A DNA stretch of 47,843 nucleotides from Halanaerobium salsuginis (GTDB lineage Bacteria; Bacillota; Halanaerobiia; Halanaerobiales; Halanaerobiaceae): NCBI RefSeq assembly GCF_900114545.1, contig NZ_FOTI01000024.1:1-47843 (forward strand), in the 5' to 3' direction. A program made the position numbers and the translations under genes. How positions within the stretch are numbered: the first letter of the stretch is position 1; each line of letters starts with the position of its first letter. A model generated the notes under the pieces. The model made no database searches. It was not told the DNA's origin and was given only the letters and a program-made list of their open reading frames with translations. Of the stretch, positions 16,594 through 24,717 are shown piece after piece.

Positions 16594-18387
16594 CTAATTT
16601 TTACTGCTTTCTGATTGATAATTAACAAGTTTTTTTAATTCTTTAAAATCAGGACTACCAGCTTGCTGCTCTAACTCTCCTTTAGAGTTAACTGCTAAGT
16701 AAAGATTATTCTGGGGCTGATCAATAAAAATTACATCATTGTCACTCTCAATTTTAACATTACTTTCTATATATTGAACATAAATTCCCTTTCCAATTCG
16801 AAAGTCAGTTCTACTTAATGAACTATTAACTACTTTAAGGTAAATAAAATCTTCAGCTGAATATTTACCCCCTTTGACAAAACCCTGCTGACCAATATTA
16901 ATTATATTTTTGCCAGCAGAAATTTCTGAATTATAACAACCTTTATTTCTAATAATTACATTACTAGCTGCATTAATAGTTGAATTTTGAATATAGTCTG
17001 CTGATACATTAGCTTCTTTTAAATTATGCTGTGCATCAATGATAACTTCTAGCTGATCCTTTAATTTAATGAAAATATCTAAATCATTAATTCGCAATAT
17101 TTTTTTATAACCTTTAAAAAGCTGCTTCATTTCAGAGATAGTAGAAATTGCTTCCCAATCATAATCATAAGTAGATGTTTTATCAGCTAACTTATTAATT
17201 AAAATAGGGATCTGCTTAAACTTATCTATTAATAATAGTTTTAAGATCCTGCCTAACTGCAGATTTCTCTGCAAAAAACCCATTCTCTCCTGAGCAGCTC
17301 CTAAAATTTCATTTACAGCTGCAATCATATCTTCAAGTTCTTTAAAAAGTTTTTTCAGATCAGCAACTAATTTTCGCGATAAATATAGGCCAGCCTTAAT
17401 CTGACTGTTAACTATATTTTGTCCAACTATAATGTCACCATTTGCATTAGCATTACAACCTGCAATACTTTTAGCAATATGAAGATTATTGCCAACTCTA
17501 ACATCAAAATAATCAAAGATATTACCTTGAACAATTAAATCTCCCTGATAGCGAATATTTCCAGTAGTTTTGTCAACATCACCTTCAATTATATATTGAG
17601 GCACAATTGTAACAATAAACTGGTCTTTTTTCTTTTCTAATTTAGGACGGCCTACTTCAGTAGCAACTGCCTGACTACCATCGTTAATTAATTTGCTGCC
17701 TTTACCAGCCACTAATTGATAATCTTTAACAGGTGGCGCAGTAATCTTTTCTCTTAAAACATTTATGCCATCTTTTCCTGGTACAGCTGGTTGCTTTTCT
17801 GCAACTATTTCTCCTTCAGCAAAAGAAGTTATACAATTAAAATCACCTGATTTACATTGCTCATCTTCTTTTTCGATTAAATTGATCCGGGCATCTTGAC
17901 CAGAAACTGGCTTATCTCCTTCAGCAATTAAAAATTCTCCTGTCTGGTTATTATTAATTATTTTAGTTAAAAGTTCTTTTTTAACTCCATAACGAACTCT
18001 ATTTTTTAGCAATAAAATTGAAATATCAGACTCAGTTAATTCTACTGGGTCAGTTATTATTTTTTCTGTTTCTAATTTCACTACAGAAGCAGGGGGATGA
18101 TCTTTTATCTTTACTTTATAGCCTGATTTTATATTTATATTTAGATAAGCCTGCAGAGCTTCCTGAGTAATTTTTAGATTTAAATCTTTTTGAGACTTTT
18201 CTTCAATTTTTTCTATTTCAATTTTACTATCAGCAAAAACTACTGTTTCTTCATCTATTTTTTCACCATCTAAGTAAACATTGACATTCTGATCCACTTT
18301 TAAAAGCGGATAACTACCTGAACCAGTTGGATTAACAACCTTAACCTGCTCAGCTTTTATTTCAATTGTACCATCTTTATTTCCCAT
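16594..18387 (-). CDS. FapA family (DUF342) polymer-forming protein
   Basis: A 597-residue cytoplasmic protein of the FapA (flagellar assembly protein A, formerly DUF342) family. The N-terminal part is a lead-in region. QPAVPGKDG (about 205-215), the conserved KGSKLINDG...GRP segment, and the beta-helical core (IEGDVDKTTGNIRYQGDLIVQGNI) follow. There is a coiled-coil stretch (LKKLFKELEDMIAAVNEIL) and then a second beta-solenoid part rich in NIINIG/GKGIYV repeats. Biochemical role is not settled in the family. ATG 18387 is chosen (AGGTGAG upstream); a longer frame starts at 18411. A GEMM-I riboswitch ends about 30 bases upstream. Confidence 0.82.
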   Translation of the reverse strand: MGNKDGTIEIKAEQVKVVNPTGSGSYPLLKVDQNVNVYLDGEKIDEETVVFADSKIEIEKIEEKSQKDLNLKITQEALQAYLNINIKSGYKVKIKDHPPASVVKLETEKIITDPVELTESDISILLLKNRVRYGVKKELLTKIINNNQTGEFLIAEGDKPVSGQDARINLIEKEDEQCKSGDFNCITSFAEGEIVAEKQPAVPGKDGINVLREKITAPPVKDYQLVAGKGSKLINDGSQAVATEVGRPKLEKKKDQFIVTIVPQYIIEGDVDKTTGNIRYQGDLIVQGNIFDYFDVRVGNNLHIAKSIAGCNANANGDIIVGQNIVNSQIKAGLYLSRKLVADLKKLFKELEDMIAAVNEILGAAQERMGFLQRNLQLGRILKLLLIDKFKQIPILINKLADKTSTYDYDWEAISTISEMKQLFKGYKKILRINDLDIFIKLKDQLEVIIDAQHNLKEANVSADYIQNSTINAASNVIIRNKGCYNSEISAGKNIINIGQQGFVKGGKYSAEDFIYLKVVNSSLSRTDFRIGKGIYVQYIESNVKIESDNDVIFIDQPQNNLYLAVNSKGELEQQAGSPDFKELKKLVNYQSESSKN

Positions 18388-18390
18388 TAT

Positions 18391-18442
18391 CTCACCTACT
18401 TTATTTAGCATAATGAACTCATCAAAACTTTAGTTTAGGTGG
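18391..18442 (-). promoter_or_regulatory. Possible riboswitch expression platform: RBS and anti-RBS of the fapA gene
   Basis: On the minus strand the 3' edge of the aptamer reads CCACCTAA (18442-18435) and the ribosome site reads TAGGTGAG (18398-18391). CACCTA and TAGGTG can pair over 6 bases. There is no U-tract hairpin in this short gap, so c-di-GMP control is more likely translational. The pairing is seen in the sequence; the mechanism is inferred. Confidence 0.45.
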
Positions 18443-18512
18443 CAGCCGGGCTATCATAGCATTTAGCCTTAGACCCCTTGCTTTGCGTAATTATCTTTTA
18501 ATAATTTTGCTT
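18436..18512 (-). ncRNA. Cyclic di-GMP-I (GEMM-I) riboswitch upstream of the fapA gene
   Basis: On the minus strand the aptamer has a hairpin (AATTAT / ATAATT) preceded by GCAAA, then the GEMM signature ACGCAAAGC, AAGGGGTCTAAGG, and ATGATAGCCCGGCTGCC. These match the conserved core of the c-di-GMP-I riboswitch in order and spacing. It lies between the GGDEF-HD-GYP gene (stop at 18581) and the FapA-family gene. Confidence 0.93.
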
Positions 18513-18580
18513 TTATGAAATATCTGGCCACAATAATTAAATAGTTTATTTATTATTATTTAACTGGTTCATAATCTACC

Positions 18581-20977
18581 TCATTCCTCATTAGATTTGA
18601 AAAAGTAAGCTTCTTTTATAACCTCTAAAAAAATTGCTACTAATTCAGGATCATATCTTTTACCAGCATCTGCTTTATACTCAGCAGCAATTTCTGCATA
18701 ACTTTTTTCTTCATCTGTAAAATTAAGTGTCCAATTCATATTTTCAGCTAACTTAATAACCATAGCCATAACTGGAATTTCTCCTCCTTTTAAACCACGG
18801 GGATAACCACTTCCATCCCAATTTTCGTGATGTGATAATATTATATCTGCTAGTTCTACAGTTTCATCAAATAAGTTTAAAATCCTATAACCAATAACTG
18901 GATGTTCTTCTACAGATTTTTTCTCCTCTTCACTTAAAAAAGTTAAGCCTTTTTCCTCGTTTAGATTACTTATTTTTTCCAATAAATCACTCTTTAAAAC
19001 TATTTTACCAATATCATGCATAAAAGCTGCTACTTTAAGCTGTTTTAACTTACCCTGATTTAAACCTAATTTTCTACCCAGCCTAACAGCCAGCTGACTA
19101 ACAAATAAAGAGTGTTCTCGTTCTCTAGAACTACGATTATGTAGAGTATCCATAATAGTTTCTATCATCTGATGATTAACTTTTTTTCTGTTTAAAGTTT
19201 TATTTTTATACATTTCATGTTCAGCATTATCCATAATCCGTTCCAGGTTCTGAAAAATATGATCTTTAACATCACAGCCCATAGCAATACTTGCTTTGAC
19301 AGCTCTAATTTTTTCTTGATTAAACTGTTTTTTTATTCTATCAATAATTGAATTAGCAACTTTAAGCTCAGTTTTAGTCAGCAAAACTGCAAATTCATCT
19401 CCTCCAACTCGGGCTACAATGTCTTCTGAACGATCATTTCCACTCCGACAAAAATTCTTCAAAATCTGCGCTGCTTTGATTAAAAGTTCATCTCCTGCAT
19501 CATGTCCAAAAATATCATTTGTTAGCTTTAAGCCATTTAAATCTGCAAAGATAATAGCAATTGGCAAGTTTTCCTGCTTATCTTTCTCTTTTAACTGCTT
19601 TTCAAAATATTTTCTATTATAAAGTCCAGTTAAAGAATCATGATAACTAATATAACTAATTTCTTCTATATTATCTTTTAAGGCATCATTACTCTGTTCT
19701 AATTCAACAGTTCTTTCTGCTACTTTTTCTTCTAGATTATTAATTAAGTTATTAATTGTAGCTGCCATATTATTAAAAGAAATTGCCAAGCGGGCAATTT
19801 CATCACTCCCAGTAATTTCAGCTCTTTGGGAAAGCTTCCCAGCCGAAAAATCTTCAGTTACTTCAATTAACTGATTAATAGGATTTAAAAATCTATTGGT
19901 TAAATATAGATAAATTGTGATTGAAGTTAAAAGGGAAATTAAAATTAAAAGGCCAGCTAACTTCATTCTATGATAAATAGCATTAGAAAAAATACTTACC
20001 GGAATTGAAGAAATTATTAACCAGTCAAGACCATTTCTATTGAAAGGAATCACACTTAAATAAAATTTTTGATTACGAAAATAATAGTCAAATCCTGGCC
20101 TGTTCTGCGTTAAGTACTCAGAATAAGCTTTAGTGAGAATTGGTTTATTTATTTCCTTAATATTTATTCTGGTAAAATCATTATCATTTAAATTCTTAAA
20201 ATTAACTAAATTAAATGAATTACCAACCAGTTTACCCGAATTTTTTTCTACAATAATTGTTTCTGTTTGTTCTTCATCTGATATTTTTTTCAACATTTTG
20301 TTAATTTCTCGTAAAACTATATGTGCTCCCAAGACCCCCTGCAGACCACCTTGTTTATTATAAATAGCAGTCGAAGTGGAAACAGTTAAGTCATCCATCA
20401 CAAAATGTTTGTAAATTTCAGAAAATCCAATTTGATCATTATCTATTGCTCTTTTATACCAGGCCCTAGTCCGGGGATCAAATTGACCAGCATCAACAGT
20501 TTTTTTAGCAGCTCTAAAATTATTATCTACTGAATAATACCAGGAATGACCAGCAGTAGCCTGATTATTTCGCATTATTTCTATCTTATTTGATAAATTC
20601 CTTCTTGCCCCATAATAATTGCCATTACTGCTGCCAAAACTAAAACTATAAATTATATCTTGACTATGATTAGCAAGCACACTGGTAAAAAAACTTTCTC
20701 GCTGATTTTGATCATTTAAATCAATCACACCTTGACTAATTAGTTCTTTATTTACTTCTAATAAATGAATAGGAATATCGATAAATTGATTTACCTGGCT
20801 TAATATTTCTTTATCAACATGGCTTAAAGTTTGCTTAATGCTGCGATCAGCAAGTCCCAGCCAACCTTTAAAAATAATATAACCAATAAGCAAAGAAGTA
20901 GTAAGGATAATAATTATAAAAGAAATAATAATTAAAGTTTGAATAGAAATATTTTTACTATTTTTTAAATTCTCCAT
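18581..20977 (-). CDS. Membrane Cache-HAMP-GGDEF-HD-GYP cyclic di-GMP protein
   Basis: A 798-residue sensor with transmembrane segments at about 14-36 and 340-360. A periplasmic dCache-type domain lies between them (DPRTRAWYKRA at 167-177), then a HAMP linker (363-415), GGDEF and HD-GYP. The cyclase site GGDEF is intact (525-529) with an inhibitory RxxD site five residues before it (RSED 516-519). The HD-GYP part has HD (654-655), the HPxxG histidine (H692), HHE (716-718) and GYP (724-726). The usual aspartate of the ADxFDA motif is glutamate (E745, LAENMNW). Both synthesis and breakdown of c-di-GMP are possible. It is directly upstream of the riboswitch-controlled fapA operon. Confidence 0.88.
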   Translation of the reverse strand: MENLKNSKNISIQTLIIISFIIIILTTSLLIGYIIFKGWLGLADRSIKQTLSHVDKEILSQVNQFIDIPIHLLEVNKELISQGVIDLNDQNQRESFFTSVLANHSQDIIYSFSFGSSNGNYYGARRNLSNKIEIMRNNQATAGHSWYYSVDNNFRAAKKTVDAGQFDPRTRAWYKRAIDNDQIGFSEIYKHFVMDDLTVSTSTAIYNKQGGLQGVLGAHIVLREINKMLKKISDEEQTETIIVEKNSGKLVGNSFNLVNFKNLNDNDFTRINIKEINKPILTKAYSEYLTQNRPGFDYYFRNQKFYLSVIPFNRNGLDWLIISSIPVSIFSNAIYHRMKLAGLLILISLLTSITIYLYLTNRFLNPINQLIEVTEDFSAGKLSQRAEITGSDEIARLAISFNNMAATINNLINNLEEKVAERTVELEQSNDALKDNIEEISYISYHDSLTGLYNRKYFEKQLKEKDKQENLPIAIIFADLNGLKLTNDIFGHDAGDELLIKAAQILKNFCRSGNDRSEDIVARVGGDEFAVLLTKTELKVANSIIDRIKKQFNQEKIRAVKASIAMGCDVKDHIFQNLERIMDNAEHEMYKNKTLNRKKVNHQMIETIMDTLHNRSSREREHSLFVSQLAVRLGRKLGLNQGKLKQLKVAAFMHDIGKIVLKSDLLEKISNLNEEKGLTFLSEEEKKSVEEHPVIGYRILNLFDETVELADIILSHHENWDGSGYPRGLKGGEIPVMAMVIKLAENMNWTLNFTDEEKSYAEIAAEYKADAGKRYDPELVAIFLEVIKEAYFFKSNEE

Positions 20978-21126
20978 ACTAATTATCCTTTGCAGTATAA
21001 ATTTATAAATAATCTTTTACTTATATTATTATTCCTTATAGAGACTAAAAATCCTTTTTTAATTGTTAATTTAGGTATAATATTCCTCTTTATTAAAAAA
21101 ATCTATTAAATAGAAATTTATAAAAT

Positions 21127-21174
21127 AAAGCTGCCTCTGAAAAAATTTATATAAAATAATTTTAGGGCAGCTTT
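21127..21174 (-). terminator. Intrinsic terminator after degV-tRNA-Thr
   Basis: AAAGCTGCC and GGCAGCTTT form a 9-bp stem around a 30-base AT-rich loop. On the minus strand it is followed by ATTTTATAAATTTC, and it lies 25 bases past the tRNA. The long loop makes it less certain. The rest of 20978-21126 shows no gene. Confidence 0.6.
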
Positions 21175-21198
21175 TACTTTGCATAATTAAATTTTGAA

Positions 21199-21274
21199 TG
21201 GAGCCGATGACAGGAATCGAACCTGCAACCTGTGGTTTACGATACCACTGCTCTGCCAGTTGAGCTACACCGGC
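21199..21274 (-). tRNA. tRNA-Thr (anticodon CGU)
   Basis: A complete 76-base cloverleaf on the minus strand, including an encoded CCA. The acceptor stem GCCGGTG pairs with CATCGGC with one G-U pair. The D arm is GCTC...GAGC. The anticodon arm GTGGT-ATCGTAA-ACCAC gives anticodon CGT. The T arm contains GGTTCGATTCC. The 5' end lies only 5 bases after the degV stop codon. Confidence 0.96.
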
Positions 21275-21279
21275 AGATT

Positions 21280-22116
21280 TTAAAAAGCGATTACAATACC
21301 ACCCTGATTAGCATAAACAGAACTAATCCCTGCTGTTTCAACAATAATTATCTCTCGAAAATTATATTTTTTGGCAGCTTCCTGCTTAATAAACTCAGCT
21401 CTCTCTAACGCATTACAATGAGCTATACCAAGTATCTTATCTTCTAAATTTTCTCCCTTTTCACCAATCTTATCAATCATCTTTTTAATTGCCTTCTTAC
21501 TTCCTCTAGCTTTATCAAGTAAAGTAATTGTTCCTGCTTCCGAACCAGCTAAAATAGGTTTTATATTAAAAAAGGAAGCTATTTTACCTTTTATTTTTCC
21601 CATCCGTCCAGCCTTAATTAAATTATCAAGTGAATCAAGTACAAATAAAGTTTGCATCTCACTAATATATTTGTCTGCTTTTTCTAAAATTTGTTCTTTT
21701 TTTAGACCCGACTCAATTAATTCTCCTAATTTAACAGCAATCATAGTTTCTCCTACCGAAGCACTAAAAGAATTAAACACTTTTATGAATTTATGCTCAG
21801 TTTCTTCCAGAACAAGATTTTTGGCCAAAACAGCATTTTGATAGGTTGCACTCAATTCTTTAGAAAGAGTAACTACAAATACATTATCATGTTTTTGATA
21901 AAATTTAAGGAATGGTTCTGGACCAGGGCTGGCAGTTTTAGGAGCCTCATTACTCGCTTGCATTGTCTTCAATAAATCTTCTTTATCAAGATTTTCATCA
22001 TCAATAAAAGTTTTATTCTCAATATTTATTGTTAAAGGAGCAGTAACAATATTAAATCTTTTGCGCAATTCTTTTGTTAAATCGCAACAACTGTCAACCA
22101 ATATCCTAAAGTCCAT
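21280..22116 (-). CDS. DegV family fatty-acid-binding protein
   Basis: A 278-residue member of the DegV/FakB family, which bind a fatty acid and, in FakAB systems, present it to the kinase FakA for phosphorylation. Family landmarks are ILVDSCCDLT at the N terminus, KTASPGPEPFLKFYQ (usual TSQPSP-like segment), VTLSKELSATYQNA and SLDNLIKAGRMGK. No FakA gene is in the window. The tRNA-Thr follows within 5 bases, so the two are probably one transcript. Confidence 0.9.
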   Translation of the reverse strand: MDFRILVDSCCDLTKELRKRFNIVTAPLTINIENKTFIDDENLDKEDLLKTMQASNEAPKTASPGPEPFLKFYQKHDNVFVVTLSKELSATYQNAVLAKNLVLEETEHKFIKVFNSFSASVGETMIAVKLGELIESGLKKEQILEKADKYISEMQTLFVLDSLDNLIKAGRMGKIKGKIASFFNIKPILAGSEAGTITLLDKARGSKKAIKKMIDKIGEKGENLEDKILGIAHCNALERAEFIKQEAAKKYNFREIIIVETAGISSVYANQGGIVIAF

Positions 22117-22314
22117 TTAAATAACCTCCACTACAATTTATTGCCAACTAAAGTTAACTACAGAATCAAAACTAATTAACTCTGTAAATATTATTGTATC
22201 TCGACTTTCTTTAAAAATCAATATTAAATTTAAACAAACATAATTAAATTTAATTAACCTATATTGCAACAGATTTATAAGTTTAAAAGCTCATTAATAA
22301 ATTAATGTAGAAAA

Positions 22315-22344
22315 GCCCTGGCAGGACTAAAATCCTACCAGGGC
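22315..22344 (-). terminator. Intrinsic terminator after the cold-shock gene
   Basis: On the minus strand GCCCTGGTAGGAT and GTCCTGCCAGGGC form a long stem with one mismatch, followed by TTTTCT. It lies 20 bases past the csp stop codon. Confidence 0.85.
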
Positions 22345-22364
22345 ATTTTACATTTCAATTTAAA

Positions 22365-22568
22365 TTATATTACTTCAACATTCTCTGCTTGAGGACCACG
22401 GTCGCCTTCAACTATTTCAAATTCTACTTCTTGTCCTTCTTCAAGAGTCTTGAATCCTTCCTGCTGAATAGCAGAGAAATGAACAAATACATCGTCACCA
22501 TCTTCTCTTTCAATAAAGCCATATCCTTTTTTACCATCAAACCATTTTACTGTACCTGTGTAAACCAT
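22365..22568 (-). CDS. Cold-shock protein (CspA/CspB family)
   Basis: A 67-residue single cold-shock domain that binds single-stranded RNA/DNA and acts as an RNA chaperone. It has RNP1 (KKGYGFIER) and RNP2 (DVFVHFSAI), and [11 protein letters not shown] at the N terminus. Size and sequence match bacterial CspA/B proteins. It is monocistronic: its own promoter is at 22635-22663, a 60-base leader precedes it and a strong terminator follows. Confidence 0.96.
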   Translation of the reverse strand: MVYTGTVKWFDGKKGYGFIEREDGDDVFVHFSAIQQEGFKTLEEGQEVEFEIVEGDRGPQAENVEVI

Positions 22569-22595
22569 ATTAATATCTTCCTCCTAAGATTTAAA

Positions 22596-22627
22596 CTGAG
22601 TAAATGAAAATAGTTTAGAATACTCAG
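22596..22627 (-). promoter_or_regulatory. Hairpin in the 5' leader of the cold-shock gene
   Basis: The arms CTGAGTA and TACTCAG are 7-bp perfect inverted repeats with an 18-base AT-rich loop. They start right after the predicted transcription start and end 27 bases before the start codon. A temperature-responsive role is only a guess from the gene it precedes. Confidence 0.4.
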
Positions 22628-22634
22628 CAAGTTC

Positions 22635-22663
22635 AATATATCACCATTTTTTTCATTTGTCAA
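22635..22663 (-). promoter_or_regulatory. Promoter of the cold-shock gene
   Basis: On the minus strand TTGACA (22663-22658) and TATATT (22640-22635) are separated by exactly 17 bases. Confidence 0.8.
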
Positions 22664-22707
22664 ATTTTTCTGAAGTTAATTTAAACTACATAAATTATTG
22701 ATAAAAA

Positions 22708-22747
22708 TAACTAATTAAACTTCAGCTTTACAGCTTATTTTTAGTTA
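22708..22747 (-). terminator. Terminator overlapping the chemoreceptor stop codon
   Basis: On the minus strand TAACTAA (from the stop codon) pairs with TTAGTTA, with an inner AGCT-GTAA-AGCT hairpin, followed by TTTTTATC. Confidence 0.5.
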
Positions 22748-24628
22748 ATTTAGTTTGAATTGAGCCGTTGATTCTGCCAGTCTTTCTGCCATTTCTGCTA
22801 ATTCGCGGGCTGCTGTTATTATCTCATCTGTAGCTGCATTCTGTTCCTGACTTGAAGCAGCCACTTCCTCTGAGTTAGCTGCCGCTGTCTCACTGGCGGC
22901 TGCTATCTGCTTAACTGCTGTTTCTACTTCTCCACTGGTAACATTCATTTCCTGAGCTTTATTATTAATGTTTTCAATAATATTACCTAAAATCTGAGCT
23001 GCATTTTCAATTTCAGTAAAAGCAGTTCCACTTGCCTCAATTGAATTAACACTGCTTTCAACTACCTGACCTGTTTCCTGCATATTCTCTACTGAACTAC
23101 CAATATCAGCTTGAATACCTGTAATTAGATCAGCAATTTCATCTGTAGCCTTATTTGACTGTTCAGCTAATTCACGAATTTCATCAGCTACTACACTAAA
23201 ACCACGACCAGCTTCTCCAGCTCTAGCTGCCTCAATAGCTGCATTTAAAGCCAGCAGATTAGTCTGAGAAGAAATATCTTTGCCTATTTCCTGAGCTGAC
23301 TGCTCAATTGACTGATTGCCTTTTGCTATATTAGTCATAACATCATTTGACTGTCTATCCATTGCTTTTGAAGAAGTAGTAATCATTTTAATCTGTTTAT
23401 CTAATTCTGTAATGGTAGCAGTTGTTTCTTCAACTTGAGCTGATTGTTCTTCAGTATTTGAAGCTACCTCCTGAATTGCTTTACTTACTTCCTGAGCTGT
23501 TTCCCCAACCTGATTACCACTGGCAGATAATTCTTCACTGGAAGCAGCTACTTTTTCTGAAATATTTTTTACGTCTAAAATCATAATTTTTAGATTAGCT
23601 ATCATTTCTTTAAAAGAATTAGCCAGTTTCCCTATTTCATCTTGGCGTTTTTGATATTTATCTTTAATCTCAACTCGAAAATCACCTGCTGCAATTTGGG
23701 CTGCTACTTCACTTACGTAATCAAGTGGATTAGCTAGATAGCTTGCAATAATTACTGCAATAATTATCCCTAAAATTAGTGCTGCTACTGCTATAATTAA
23801 ACTACTATTTTTCATTTTATTCATACTACTTAAAACAAGATCTCGATCAGCTATCATTGCAACCGACCAACCATTAATTCCGACAGGATTATAAGCAATT
23901 ATTTTATTAGCACCCTGATATTGATAATAACTAGTTCCACCTTCTCCTGCTATCATCTGATCCGTAATTTTACCCAATTGTTCATTAGCATTAGCCAATT
24001 TAGAATTAGCTAGATATTCTGTTTGGGGATAGGCAATAGTATTTTTATTCTGATCAATTATCCAGCCATAACCTTCTCCATTCAATTTCATTTTATTAAT
24101 TAAATTCTGTAAATAGTCAATAGATACTGTGCCAATTAACAGCCCAACTCTTTCTGACATATCTTCAATTGGTACAGCTATATAAATAACTTTATTTTGA
24201 TTAACTCTGCTGGTTTTAACTCCTGAATAACTTACCCCTTCATTTTTTATAGCCTGTTGGAAAAATTCATCCTGACTAAGATCAACAGTATTCCCATTAA
24301 CAACATTAGTTTTACCATCTAGATGTGCAATAGCTATATTCTCCAGATCAGGGTTATTAACTTCTTTTAAATAACGTTCTTGACTGCTCCACATCATTGT
24401 TTTTATATCATTATTTTCAGCCAGATTTTTTAGAAAAACTTCTCCTCCTGACAACCATTCAGCAATAATAGCAGAGTTCTGCTCTGCACTATTAACTGCA
24501 TTATCCTGAATAGTTTCCTGCAATATTTCTGCTGACTGTCTATACAATAAAATTCCAGTACCTGCAACAACTAATAAAACTAAAACTGAAATTGCTATTA
24601 ACATTTTACTGCGAATTGAATTGAACAT
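22745..24628 (-). CDS. Methyl-accepting chemotaxis protein (dCache-HAMP-MCP)
   Basis: A 627-residue chemoreceptor. It has a transmembrane segment near residues 9-28, an extracellular Cache-type sensor (about 30-275), a second transmembrane segment (about 276-298), HAMP, and a cytoplasmic signalling hairpin. The hairpin tip reads [19 protein letters not shown] and continues [18 protein letters not shown]. The N-terminal arm just before the tip reads [11 protein letters not shown], about one heptad shorter than the usual IGxIvxvIxdIaxQTN. ATG 24628 is chosen (GGGGATGGG upstream); a longer frame to 24670 has no ribosome site. It is 57 bases after the upstream EAL gene (89 to the chosen ATG) and probably shares its c-di-GMP riboswitch. 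Confidence 0.9.
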   Translation of the reverse strand: MFNSIRSKMLIAISVLVLLVVAGTGILLYRQSAEILQETIQDNAVNSAEQNSAIIAEWLSGGEVFLKNLAENNDIKTMMWSSQERYLKEVNNPDLENIAIAHLDGKTNVVNGNTVDLSQDEFFQQAIKNEGVSYSGVKTSRVNQNKVIYIAVPIEDMSERVGLLIGTVSIDYLQNLINKMKLNGEGYGWIIDQNKNTIAYPQTEYLANSKLANANEQLGKITDQMIAGEGGTSYYQYQGANKIIAYNPVGINGWSVAMIADRDLVLSSMNKMKNSSLIIAVAALILGIIIAVIIASYLANPLDYVSEVAAQIAAGDFRVEIKDKYQKRQDEIGKLANSFKEMIANLKIMILDVKNISEKVAASSEELSASGNQVGETAQEVSKAIQEVASNTEEQSAQVEETTATITELDKQIKMITTSSKAMDRQSNDVMTNIAKGNQSIEQSAQEIGKDISSQTNLLALNAAIEAARAGEAGRGFSVVADEIRELAEQSNKATDEIADLITGIQADIGSSVENMQETGQVVESSVNSIEASGTAFTEIENAAQILGNIIENINNKAQEMNVTSGEVETAVKQIAAASETAAANSEEVAASSQEQNAATDEIITAARELAEMAERLAESTAQFKLN

Positions 24629-24717
24629 TTTCCCATCCCCTTTAATACTGCCGTTATTATAATTAGGCAAATATTTGTCTAATTCTTATAAATATTATAT
24701 CATGTCAAGTTATATTT

